A stretch of DNA of 64,000 bases from assembly GCA_020796225.1 (NCBI GenBank), contig CM036753.1, positions 68,108,365 through 68,172,364 of the forward strand, written 5' to 3'. Below the pieces are notes generated by a model that had not been told where the DNA came from, did no database searches, and saw only the letters and a list, made by a program, of their open reading frames with translations. Shown in pieces: positions 47,161-60,600 of this stretch (the first letter of the stretch is position 1; the number at the start of each line of letters is the position of its first letter). The DNA is from Arion vulgaris (lineage: Eukaryota > Mollusca > Gastropoda > Stylommatophora > Arionidae). A program made the translations under genes and the position numbers.

Positions 47161-50100
47161 CTGAAAAAAAGTGATAAGTTATTTCAGGGAGAAATATCAA
47201 AACATGAAGTACTGTAGCTTTACAATGTAAAACAACAGATTAATTAACTTATACTATTCAACAAGCCACTTGACAAACCGTTCTGACTATCAATTTTCCA
47301 ACAAGCCTTAACACAAACCAAAACAGTACATAGAAACAATTATTCACCAGTTGGATTTGTTATTTATATATTATTCTTTGTAGAATACAACAGGTATGTA
47401 GAATTTCATCTGTTGCAAATTCATTGGTGTAAGATTTATTTGTTAATGTCTGTGTCTATCAAATATGCTAAACTAGCCTGTGCCACTGCGGAAAGGCGGA
47501 CATGACGGCAGAGCAACTACTGCAAGACTACCCACTGCTAGCAGGCCTGAGAAACGAAAAATGGCAGGAAAATACAGAGCTAAATGAGAAGCTATGGAGT
47601 CCCTAAAAACAACAGCAGAATTTATGGGGAAATCTGGTACATCAGTCTATGTGGTGATCGTAGTAGAGAGAGAAATATGCTACACACTCTTCTGTAAATC
47701 AACAAATTAAGGGCCACAATTTTGTTGTTTAGTTTCTTGTTCAGTGTTTATATTTCTGTGTTGTAATAAAAGAAGTTAAGGATATAAGTAAACTTGTATT
47801 GCATATGTTTCATTATTGAACACTTATTTTCATTAGCTTCAGAGATTCCCCAGAATTCTTGCAATTTTCATTATTCCATTGAAATATACATACATGAATG
47901 AAAATTGCGTCATATCCTTTACATGACATAGCCATTAACCACAGTAAATGAGTCGTTGATTTTCTAGGTACCACTTATAGGTTCAGTAGTTTACCATTGC
48001 TTTCTGAACGGTGAGGTCTATTTTTACCTTTTTGGAAAAATCCCACAGAAACAAATTTATTTCCAAACTTGCCCACCGTGGGGTTTGAACCATGTATGCG
48101 TGGGTTTGTGATCGAGCTCACTACCGCTTGAGCTACAGACGCTCACAACATAGATACATACATAGTAAGTTTAAAAAACACAAAAAGACCAGCAATAAAG
48201 AAACATATGCATACCTTGTCATCATGAGATTCTTCTATTGATTTATCTTTGTCATGTTTTGGATCTTTCTTTGAGGATGGAAGAAGATCATCTAGATACT
48301 TGAGCTCTTCCTGTGTGTACATACATTCCAGTATTTTCCTCACAACTCCGGTGAACAATACCTGACAGTTGAAACAAATTCTTATCAAATTCTTATATAA
48401 AAATATATATTTAGCTAATACTGTATGTAGGAAGTACAGATTGCAGACTAAACAGTTAGTCATTTTAACAGTTTAGATATACAAATATTAACTCCTTGTG
48501 GACCAAATGCCACACTACTGACCTTAGGTGGCAATCTTTTGCCAGGAGCCACACTACGTGAAGTGGGTTGGTCATCTTTTTGCCAGAAGGGCATTTTTTA
48601 CTAAAGGGCATTTTTTATTCTAAAAACAATTGGCTTGTAAAAACATGACGTTTGCCCTGGTCAACTAAGAGTTAACACTATTATGAATAATTTTGTCAGA
48701 TTTAAAAATGTTAAACAAATGAGAAATAAATATTTTACATGCCAGTCAACAGAGCCGCGCAGTTAAAAAAAAAAAACAAGAACATCAAATTCAAGGTAAT
48801 TTGTGTGAATGGATACAAATATGAATCAAAATTACAGTCAAATTTATTTGAACATATTTTATACCTACCAGCAATGGGAAGATAATGGAGATGCTCTTTA
48901 TACTTTTCACAACCCACAGTCCAACCAAACAGATGATCTGGATGAGTGTAAATATGTGTACTCGCCACAAGGGAACATGTCGCAGGTAAATGTGATCTGG
49001 CTGATATTTGACCGGCATGAAGATGAGCAGAACACGGTCAATAAACTGAAAGAAATTGTAAAATGCATGTGAAGTTTAAATTCGCAGCATAAATGAACAT
49101 TGTATATAATAAGTCATCAGATCATCCTCAGTGCACAAGGACCACGTCCATATGTGCTCAGATCTCATCTTTAGTATATCTGTCAGCATGCAGCAATTGA
49201 TAGTTCCAGTCTTGAAATGTTAATTAAATATCATCTACTCCCTGTATAGTGTTCAAATCTAGCAACACCAAGTTTGACTCCACATACCTGCAGTTGGGAC
49301 ATGGATGTAGAATCGAAGTACCACTTGCATTCTCTGTCTGGCCTGTCTCCCTAATAACTTTCAGGATTTCAGTTCTGCCCATTGTTTTACCACTTTCTAC
49401 TATAGTGATGCCTGCAAGTCTGTCTGCTTGTTAATTTTCCCTGACTATGTCCAGGTACAAATTAGAGTGATTCTCTTCAGTTCTGAACACAGACTCCAGT
49501 CATTGTTTACAAACACAGCTCAGCCCAGGACCTTCCTGAGTATTCTCAGTGAGTCATTGATGTTGCCCTGTATCTCCAGCCAAGCCATTGACTTTGTCAT
49601 GAATATAACTTTAACAGTTATAATACTTGTTGTCATAGCAAAAACACCAATCTCTTTCTTAAAAACTCACCCGCTACACTGAGCTGTGACAGCTCATGTG
49701 CTACACAAGTGATGAACAACTGACCAGTCAGTGTAAATAACAATTTAATTCTCTGTAGAAATCTTGCTGACCAATATCTGCATATCTTATTTTACAGCCA
49801 TTGGGTTTTTTCTTTGAACTTTCTGTCAAGTGTGATGATGACATAGAAGAAGCTCCATGAGTTTAATGTCCTCTTTACCTATTCTTCACCAGGCTCTGTA
49901 TCCTTCAAAATAAACACATTGAATGACATCCTCTGTCCAACTCTGCTATGATCTTCCTTGTTTTAGTCTGCCGTCTTTTTCCCTCATTATTACCTCATAC
50001 ATTTGATGCTCTTTGTCAACCCTGATATGGATGTAGATAGGTGCTTGACTTATTCATGTTTAAACCACAATAGCTAGATAGTCTAGCAGAAATCTCATCT

Positions 50101-53100
50101 CCCTTTTGGCTGTATTTCTTGTGCGCACAAAATGTGTAGCCATTTTGAATCTGCTTTGATCTTTCAGTCTGCATCTGGCCTGTACATTAGAAGGGCTATA
50201 ACACACTCAATTACTGTTTTGAGCTAAATTGTGCGTGTGTATTATACTTGAATGCGTATTATACAATTATACAAAATATTGTATGATAAACATGCAAAGA
50301 TAAATAGTGGTTCACAAGACATAAATTATGTTAGAAATGATAAGTAACTGTATTTTGAAAGCTGTTTTAAAAATTTAAAATTAAGAATAATATTTGCATG
50401 TCATAATTACACTAACCAACACATCATCATCAAGTAGCATTTTTCTTGCAGAACATTGCTTTCATCCCAGCATGCCTGAAAAACTATCTGTCTCCACCAA
50501 GTTCTACTGCCTCTTCTAATGTTAATCTTCTAAGGTTCTTTGATGTCCTGCTATTACATTTGTCTTGATCTTCCCCTGCCTCCACCCCAAGAAACCATGC
50601 CTTTCATTACTGTTCTCTCCAATCCCCAGTGGCGTTTAACATGACCAAAATACTTAATCTTCAGGACATAATGTTGTTTAAGAGCCAATGCTTCACGATA
50701 TGTAAAGTCTTGTAGTATTTCCTTGTTTTTAACCAACACATACTATCATGACAAACAATGACATATAATGTATAAATGTGACAGAATTGGCTAGAATCAC
50801 GATCTATCATGTTACAGTATATACCTGCATTCCTCTCAAAGCAGAGTATCCCATGTAGAAGAAGACACCATACAATACAGGCATAGGTATTACCTGTAAC
50901 AGAGAAAAATCATATATGTATAATAACAACCAAGCAACAGTAATTATTGTCTCCATGTTAGCATTTCTGTCATTATTCATTCAGCATGTGTCTTGCAAAA
51001 TGCTCCTCTAATCACTGTCTTCATGAGACACTCTCGATCTCTAGCTAGTTCATCAACCTCCTTCATCAATGTGTTAAAGTTCCTGTTGCCACTATTGTCT
51101 TGCCCTTGAAGGAAGATAAATCTATAAGGATACCTTCATTCTTGCAGAGAGATATGGTGCTCACCTCATGCTCCAAATGTACTTGGATCACATCTTGTGT
51201 GAAGTAATCAGACTATTTTTTCCAGAAATTGCTGATCCCAGTGTAGGTAAGATTGAGTGTCTAATGGTATTGGATATGTATGATAAAACATATGCCTCAT
51301 GTTCAAGTTGAGCATGCAAAAGAACCATTGTCAGTTAAAAATCTAAAGGAGCTGGAAAGGAGCCGCTTAAAATAAATTTCTTAGTACCAATTTTTTTTTA
51401 AAATCACATTTTCTTCACCCTTAAAATGACATCTGTGACCCTTGGTAGTGTTATAAAGTTTGTGCAGTGCCGCTGAAATCTTGCATAGAGTAGTGTGCTC
51501 ACCATGCAATCTCTGTATACTTGATCTTTTGTACGCTCATTTGCCCATGTATTGTCAGGCTCACAAAGGAAGCAAAGACTAGTAACACTGCAACCTACAA
51601 AGCATATCGTAAGAGGCAACTGAGGTAGAGACCTAGGAAAGCTACCCTTGTAAATAAAAAGCATAGGAGAATTCGGATGAGCTAGCCTACTTGTAGGCGT
51701 ATAACTGGCACAATGTAAAATCACTCTTAGGCTCAGATCACATACAAATCACAAAGAGTTTTTAACAAGTGATCAATGTGGAGCATTCTATGAAGAAGTA
51801 CGCTCAGCTAGTTTGCTATTTTCCCAGACTTTCTTCGCTAGTTTGTAAAAACTCATAAATGTCACTCAAACTCTGAAGATTATTTTTTGCAAAATGCTAT
51901 TTAAAAATTTAGAATGCATGACTTCCATTTCTTATTAAAAAATACTTACCTTCAATATGTTAGTGATGAACACTGCAGCGCCTGATAAGATAGCAACCAA
52001 CAAGGCTGTCACACGCTGCTCTCTGAGGAAATTACACAGTAACTTTTCATGAACACATTAACTAACACATTGAAAATGAAGATGTGCTCAAATATTTTTT
52101 TTACTTTTTCAACCCTAATGTGCATGTATAAATTAAGCTGTCATTTTGTTGATAAATGAATGTATTTTTATTACAAGCTAATATATTATAAAAGATTAAA
52201 TTTAAAACTGGCAATGATTAGAATGTGTTAACTTAAACTTGGAACTAATTTTACAATGAAACAATTCATGACCCAATCCAAGGCATATGGCTAAATGGGA
52301 CAGATATAATGTGCGGGCTGCAGTATTTGGTAGTTAATGTGTTAAGAGTAGTAATATTAATGTCTATATTATTTTCTGCTTACATAGTGACTCATCTATT
52401 ACAAAACTTGTCACTTTTAATCATCATAGCATGTTTGCCAGGCTCATAGACGCAGCAGTTATTATGGTATTTAGCAATACATTATATGTAGTTATAAGTA
52501 ACCTTAAGTTTACATTTGTGCATTAAATTCTACAAGACACCAGTCTGTCAACTACCTGACTCCCAAGAAAGTAGGTCGTTCTCCAGGAGCTGTGCACTCT
52601 GATGATTTCTTGAGGGAGTTAATATGAGCAATTGCAGACACAGTGGCTGCCACATACCAAGGTAGACCCAAAAGTGAGTGTAAAGCCACAAGAATTGCCA
52701 GGACAAGCAAATCCAAGTGGTAGCCCTTGTTTTTCTGTCATTGAGAAGTTTATTTTATTATTAATACTGACTTCTATTCAGAATTTGGAAATAGATGCAA
52801 TGTAGGTGAGACTTTGACATGATAAAAGGTAAAGTAAGAAATTTCTCATTGTGGAAAAACATCATGCACAACACAAATTAATAATACACATATATACATA
52901 TTTATATATATATACATAATCATCACGATCTTAATGCTTCCTTACTCAGTTCAATAGTAGAATGGTGCTACCAATGCTTCTTCATCTTCTTCTTTGCGTT
53001 CGTTTTTTACTACCAATTTTAATCACTCTTTTTATATGTGTGATCTTTGTCAAGAACGTGTATACGTTGCACATTGGTTTGGTAGGCCCTAACCGCATAG

Positions 53101-54568
53101 ACTTCTACACGTATAGGACACCTGCATCCGATTTCAGCCGAACCTCCGTAGTCGCCTCTTATGACATGCGTGGCATGTAACAGTGGTTCTATTTTTACAC
53201 CCCAAATTTGGGTCCCGGTAATCACTCGGGCGACCAATGCTGCTTACAGTCAGTCTTTGTGCAAGAAACATGACTAAGTATTTGTATGCTTTTACAATTG
53301 TGAATTTTGTAGCATTTTGTTTTATATGACCAAGTAGTAGTTCCTTTCAACACACTCTCCTTGGTTATCCATTATGTTATATTTGTTAGACAGTTCAATA
53401 CAACACAATTTACCCCAGGTTTGAACCCAGACCTTCAGAATACAAGGTAACAGCTCAGCCACAAAAACCCCTGAGCTAACATAGACTAAAATTAATGATC
53501 TGGACAGTTTAAAAATTAATATGAACAAGTTCTTAAAAAAACACAGAGTACATAGAAAACTACTAAAAAGTATGCAGAAAATGTAGATTGTTCAGATTTG
53601 ATCACAATACGTGACAAAAAATGTCTCGCTCAGAGAATATTGGAAGGCAAACTGTGTTGGAAATAAAAAGTGATGTTTTATAGCTATCTTCATTGTGCAA
53701 ACATGCTGACTTGAAAGAGGAGCAAATAGGAACACTGTACAAATAAGACAATTTTATCAAAATACTGTGCAGTCTAATATCAATAGGTATCTGTTTCCTA
53801 ATTAAGAAAAACATAATTAAAGCAAAGGAACATTTCTTCTACATAAATATCTATCTTATCAATTCTCTAATCCTGTTTTGCCTTTCAGCGTCAGGTCGAA
53901 AAGGAGACACCTGGAGCAAGCCTCTCTATGCAGCTTGTCTTAACATTGCTCTTGAAAAAACATTGCTCTCTGTTGTGCACTGCCTGTTGGTAATCTGCTT
54001 ATGTGGCTAAACTATTTAATTTGTTGATTCTTGATGAAGTTCAGTACTGATGTTGTACCTACATTTTTCCTGTTGTCTTCATTTCTAAACCGGTCTCTTC
54101 TTGTTACTCCCAGCATCCTTCGTAGAAACTTCATCTCTGTTGTGATATTCATATTTTCAATAATATTCATTTTATTGCAAATATTCTCACCTTTAGCTTG
54201 TTTTCCTTCCTGTTGACAATAACAGCTGTTATCTGCTGATCCATAAAGATAAGGATTGTGGCTAAAATTGCAGGAAGACCTGCTGCTAACGCCAGCCACC
54301 ATGGATTGGAACCACCTACAGGGTTAACGATCCAACCTCTTGCATAATACTTTGTTGGCTGAAGAAAGATATAAAAAAAATCAGGATTAGACACATTCTT
54401 TGAACCATTGTTTACTGTTTGATTAAAAATCTATGTTCTTATTTCTGGAAAATGAAAGACTTTATATGCAATAAGTTGTATCTAGTTCTTCAGTGTTACA
54501 AAGATCAAATACTGACACACGAAAGTGAGTCACAGATAATAATTAAATAGATGACAAAATCTTTAAAA

Positions 54569-54600
<32 letters not shown>

Positions 54601-57600
54601 AACAGCACATAGAGAATTATCTCTTGGTCATCTCTCATTGATTTTATGGGCTGTTATAATGGATTTTATACTCCATTATAAGTGCCATAATTTATTTTAT
54701 ATATATAATACAGCAGATGTTAATGGATATAATAAATCATCTATTTATTTGAAAAGAATCCCACCTTGAATTCAGATGGCACGATGAGTTTTGGTGTTGG
54801 AAGACCAAGAGCGGCATCAATTCCCACCATGGAACAAATAGCAATCAGTACAGAGAAATCTCCCATCAGTTGACGAACCTAAAGTTCAGTAAAATACAAA
54901 GTGCATTTGTCAAAATTATTATTATTTAGTTTACATAGAGTTTTTGGCACATGGCAATGGTATGTATCACTCAGAAGAAGGGTGTCTCTGCAGTGAAGAA
55001 GTTGAGCATTTGCCTTGCATTCTGAAGGTCATGGGTTTGAATCTGAACATTGCCATTATATTCTTAAGTGCATTTTTTTCACGTAAAGATCCCTTAGGAT
55101 AGTTGTCATAGCTACTGACTTCGTACTTTGTGCAATACTCTTGGCAGGTGGTGTGTACCATATCTGTGTAGTGACCTAATTATATGGGGAAATGCAGTGA
55201 AATGAAGTCAATCCTTCGCTTTAGATCATTTTTATATATCATTTCATGATGGTTGTTGATAAACATACACTACAATAAGATGTAAAAACAAAAACGAAAA
55301 TCCAGTCCTTCGAAACTAAATGCTACAGAAAGATCCTACGAATACCATGGACAGAAAAAGAAAGAACACTGATGTCCTAAAAGATTTAAAGGTTAAAGAG
55401 AATTGGCTGATAAACAACATACTATACAGAAAAATTACATACTTTGGTCACATCAAGCGTCATGATGGCCTGGAAAGAACAATACTAGAGGGCAGCGTCC
55501 CAGGACGCAGAGGCAGACCAAGAAGAAGATGGCTACAAGATATTAAAGAAACCATGAACAGGACCATCGACGAAGTGGGTGAACTGGCAAGAGACAGAGT
55601 GAATTCAGATGTGCTGCAAAGAGAGCAACGTCCTATAAAGGATATGCACCTTGATGATGACAATATGATGTTGTACACTCCATACTGACTGTTTACAGCA
55701 TTACCATCATCTAGTAGCTTGTCCTGGTTAGAACTATGTCACATTAACAGTTTTTCAGAATTCTTCTCTAATGATAGACCAAATGTCCTGCATCTGTTTC
55801 CATCATGTTAAAGTTATCTATCACATTTAATAAGCATTTTTGCCTTGAACGTCCTCTTCTCTGATCTACTAGAATGTCATCCTTCATAACTATATTTTCC
55901 ACAGTTTTATATCTCTTCATAGGTCCAAAATATTTTACTGTCCTTGATCTTATTTTTTTAATTGACAAATTTTCTTCAATTTTGAGTTATTCTTGATACA
56001 TAGGTCTGTTTTTGTATATATCCATAACATTTTGATAAAGCTTCTATAATATTTATATTTGAAATCACTTATGTGTTTTTTAGATGATTTGCTAAACGTC
56101 AAAGACTCACACCCACATTTACCACTGGAATTATACATGCTATTTCTACTCTGAATTGTGGTGGAATTTTTGTCGTTTCCTGCTTCACTCTATGAATTCA
56201 GGCATAGTCAGGGTGCCTAATATGCACTGATTTTTGCGTGAAGGCTAGCTTTCCTTATCATCAGTATCTCTTGTCATTCAGACATGCCTTACCCCAACTT
56301 CTAACTTCTGAGGTACTTGTTATTTAGATCCCTAAGTAATGGATCAGAAAAGCTGTAGTCAGACAATTTCATGTAGCTTTTGCAGACCTTATGGTATAAA
56401 GTGTTGATATGTTCCTAATTCTAGGGCAGAGTATGCAGGAGGTAGGAGGACCAGTTCTTTCGTGTGAACTGTCAGGTATGGAAAGTAAACCCACATCCCT
56501 TTTGTGTTCAATTCAACAAGCGAATGCTGCACGTATAGCACTAATACATCCTATATAAAGGGGACTCTTGCCGATGCTACGGAGTTCGTGCACTGCTTCT
56601 GAGATCTTTCTGTGTAAGAAAAAGATCGGAGCCCACATAGTTACTCACCAAAGTGCAATGATGATGGTGCTATCAACTAATGAATGAATCAATCAATCAA
56701 TCAATCACGCTACATAAAATCTCTTTAGTAAAGGCAATTTCCTTGGACATGGTCCAGCTTAGTCTCTGCCAGGAAGGAAATGTAATAGCATATTATTTCC
56801 TATACTAGTGTCTAACAAATTATAAGTCATTAATTACAACATGCATCATAATTAAAAATAAATCCGTAAGGGATACTTACAGAACTTGGGAAGCAGGGCC
56901 AGCTCCTGAAGTCCACCAAGAAAATGGCAACATAGAAAGTAGATACAAAGATGATGCAGGAAAACAAGAATGCATCTGGGACGTAGTAAAGTGGGTCACA
57001 CACCCAGGCCACTGACCCTTCCATTGTTGCATTGATATAAGTGGACTCTGTATTGCATATGGACTCATTCATGTACCTAAATGTCATATTTCCCATCGGT
57101 GAAGGACCTATAGTGAAATTCCATCCCTCAGCTGAAAATAAGAAACGTACATTTAAGTTTAATAGAATTGTTATCACTTTAATTCTTCCTTGTTAGGAAA
57201 CATTGTTTTATATATAAAATTTATGTTGTTTGACAACTAGGAATTCAGGCGCAGTCAAGGCTCTTATCTGATTATTTTTGCGTAAACGCTTGGCTTCTTA
57301 TCACCATTGTTCCTCGCTCCCTGCAGGCGAGTCTTACTCCAACTTCTGAGGTATTTGTAACTTAGATCCTCAAGTAAAGTATCAGGGTCACCTGTAGTCA
57401 AACCCCGCAGCAAACCACACATTATTTGGGGCCAAGCTGGCCTCAGAATTTTAATGGCATGTGGTCAGTAGTGCCAGTTATGGTTGTGAATCATGGACTA
57501 TTACACAGAAATTAAGAACGAAAATCCAGTCCTTCGAAACTAAATGCTACAGAAAGATCCCACGAATACCATGGACAGAAAAAGAATGAACATTGATGTC

Positions 57601-60600
57601 CTGAAAGAACTAAATGTTAAAGAGAATTGGCTGATAAACAACATACTATACAGACAAATTACATACTTTGGTCACATCAAGCGTCACGATGGCCTGGAAA
57701 GAACAATACTACAGGGCAGGGTCCCAGGACGCAGAGGCAGACCAAGAAGAAGATGGCTACAAGATATTAAAGAAACCATGAACATGACCAGCGACGAAGT
57801 GGGTGAACTAGCAAGAGACAGAGTGAATTTCAGATGTGCTGCAAAGAGAGCAACGTCCTATAAAGGATACGCACCTTGATGATGGTCAGTAGCGCAGAGT
57901 GTTAACAATGTCACTATCGGCGACCCCAAAATTTATGTTTAAAAAGTAAAGAGTTCATTTTCATATCATATGGAATATTGTCTAACACAGTGTTAGGCTG
58001 GTATTTGTCTTTGAATAAACGGCACGTGATAGGTGACATGGTCAACACTACATAGGCCTGGGTCAACCTGAGAGCAACTATAGCTGAAAAAACCCACTTA
58101 AACTGAGGAATTTGATCCTGGGACCACTCACTACGAAGCACATGTGGTGACTACAAAGCTGTCACAGCTCTAAATTTCTGTTAACATATCTGTTAATTAA
58201 TTGCAGTACTAATGATTCCACCAAACCTATTCTCATTATTTCGACCTGTCCAGTTGACATTGGGAAGTGATATTTAACCTGTGTTTCTTGAACACTTTCA
58301 ACAATAAATTGTGTTCAACATTGTAGACTCAATTAGGTCTATGCAGTAACAGTGCTTCAGATAAGTACTTGTAATGGTTTCTGTTCAACTTTGTAACCTC
58401 AGCTACATTTGTACAGAAACGCAATAGATTTACCTATACATTGGCCATGTAGCAGTGAATTAAATAAATGCATTATTATTATCAAACTAAAACTTCAAGA
58501 TAAAAATCCATAATAGGGTTGTATTTTATGATAATATGCAACAATAGTATTGATGGTTTAGTTTTGAAGACGGAAAATAGATTTTTCGTTAAAAAATCAA
58601 ATACTGCAAAATGAAATAAATTAAAGCCTTACAATTTTGCAACCAAATTAAGCATAATACTCTTTTTTGCAGTTCTCTTGCGTACCATGTGGAGTTCACA
58701 GGTTGATTACCACTGCAATAGATTATTCTGAACTTACGTGCTGTGTAGTTGCAGAAGCAGTGAGGTTTTTCTGGATTTGGTCCGGGATGCAGACGCAGTG
58801 GTGTTTCAAGTTTAGCTATCTCAGCAAGTTTTGCAAAGGCTTCATAGATGAAAATGAGAGCTATCAGAGAAGCAAAGCTCTCTTCAGTGAAACGTGTAAT
58901 GTAGCGAACCAGAGCACTAAGGTCAAAGGCCACCATAATCAGCAACATCCCAGTGGTCCAAATTCCAATCCAGAACCGGAACGGCATAAAGTCCCAATTA
59001 TTATCTCTGCAATGGACAACATTTAGATTATATTATTGGATACAATTCTACTAAGTGTTCACATTTTGAGATAGATAGAATTATATGTGGCCGAACCATT
59101 TAATTTGTTGTTTCTTGATGTTCAATACAGATGTTGTATCTACTTCTTTACTGATGTCTTCATTTCTCAATCGGTCTCTTCTTGATTACGTTGACCGCCC
59201 GTCTGCCCAGCGTGTTCGTAGCGCGTTGGACTACGGGTGACTATCCCTCTGTGTGTGCGGGTTCAATTCCGCGGGATGGCAGAAAAAGCCACAGATTCCC
59301 CAGATTGACGGTGTTCGTGGCATCGAACTGAAGGGTTATGATGTCCATGGCACCGAGCCGAAGAGCTAAAAGCTCAAGTGCTTCTGGATCGGAAAAAAAT
59401 TACGTTGACTAATAACTTTTAAGTAGGACAAATGAACTCGTCATTGATCAATCAATATTAATGCAAAAACTCTGTTAGTTGATTAGTTATTTAGTCGTTG
59501 ATCATCTTCATTGCACAATGAATAAATTCATGTGTTCCTATCTCTTCTTCAGTGTATCCATCAGCATGCGGCGACTGACAGTTCCAGAGTCTTATGTTGG
59601 CGAAGGAAACACAGTGTGATCCCCACATAGTGTTCAAATTAAGCAATATTACTTTTGACTCCCAAGTTCCTGTAGTCGGTATATGGACGCAAAATTCAAA
59701 TCACCACATGAATCCCCTGTTCAGCACATCTCGCTAATGGGGTTTATGATATCAACACTGTTCAGTGCTTTACCGTTTGTCATTGTAGCTGTGCTCTTAG
59801 GTCTATCTGCTCGTTCATTTCAATTGACTTATTCGTAACATGTCCGGCTAGGAAAATGAAGGTGAAACACTACTGAACGCAACACTTTTTCTGACTCCAG
59901 CCACTGTCTACGTACACAGCCTGCTTGACCTTTCTGAGCATGCTCATTGACTAACTAAGAATGCATTTAACGTTCAGCGTCTCCAGCCTGGTCATCACCT
60001 TAATCCTGTCGTAACTTCTACTTCAAGTCATGCTACTTGTCGTCACAGAAAAGGCAATGCTCTTTTTCTAACGAAGATACTTTATATAAGACAAACGATA
60101 ATTACTTATTAGCGACAGTTTCTATAAATTATGTGCCGTCAATATGCCAGTTTGGAGCACCGCAGAAGTCTTGTTTCCTATCGCTTAATACAATTTGTAC
60201 TACCAATGACACTGCGAAACCGAATACTCCAGTGCTATATTGATCCAATACTTCTGTATGGCAGCGAATCATGGACACTGAACTAACAATCAATACGATT
60301 ATTAGAAGCCACAGAGATGTGGTTTTACAGAAGAATGCTGAAACTTCCACGGATAGCTAAGAAAACAAACGAGGAGGTTTTTAAATCAGGCCTGCACACA
60401 AAGAAACCTTATGAAAAGAATAAGAGCCTGGCAATCAAGGTTCTTCGGACATATAATGCGAAGAGAAGGTTTAGAACATTTGGTGACAACAGGTACAATT
60501 CAGGGAAAGAGAGATCGTGGAAGACAGAGGGAGAAGATGTTGGATGGCCTGACAACATGGTTCCACATACGATCGACGTCAGGACTAATTACCTGCACCA

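Noticed and set aside
48065..48145. tRNA gene on the minus strand
   Set aside because: It is the head of SINE T3. It is followed by the body shared with 36172-36425 and does not fold as a clean cloverleaf by eye.
51404..51724. 106-codon open frame on the minus strand
   Set aside because: It is the reverse strand of an R1 retroposon; the same shadow appears at 5633-5995 and 15165-15530 over other R1-bearing copies.
58667..59026. 119-codon open frame on the plus strand
   Set aside because: Antisense shadow of SLC4 exon 58738-59006.
59196..59280. tRNA gene
   Set aside because: A and B boxes are present, but the sequence continues into a fixed SINE body with poly(A) and a TSD, and recurs as dispersed copies.
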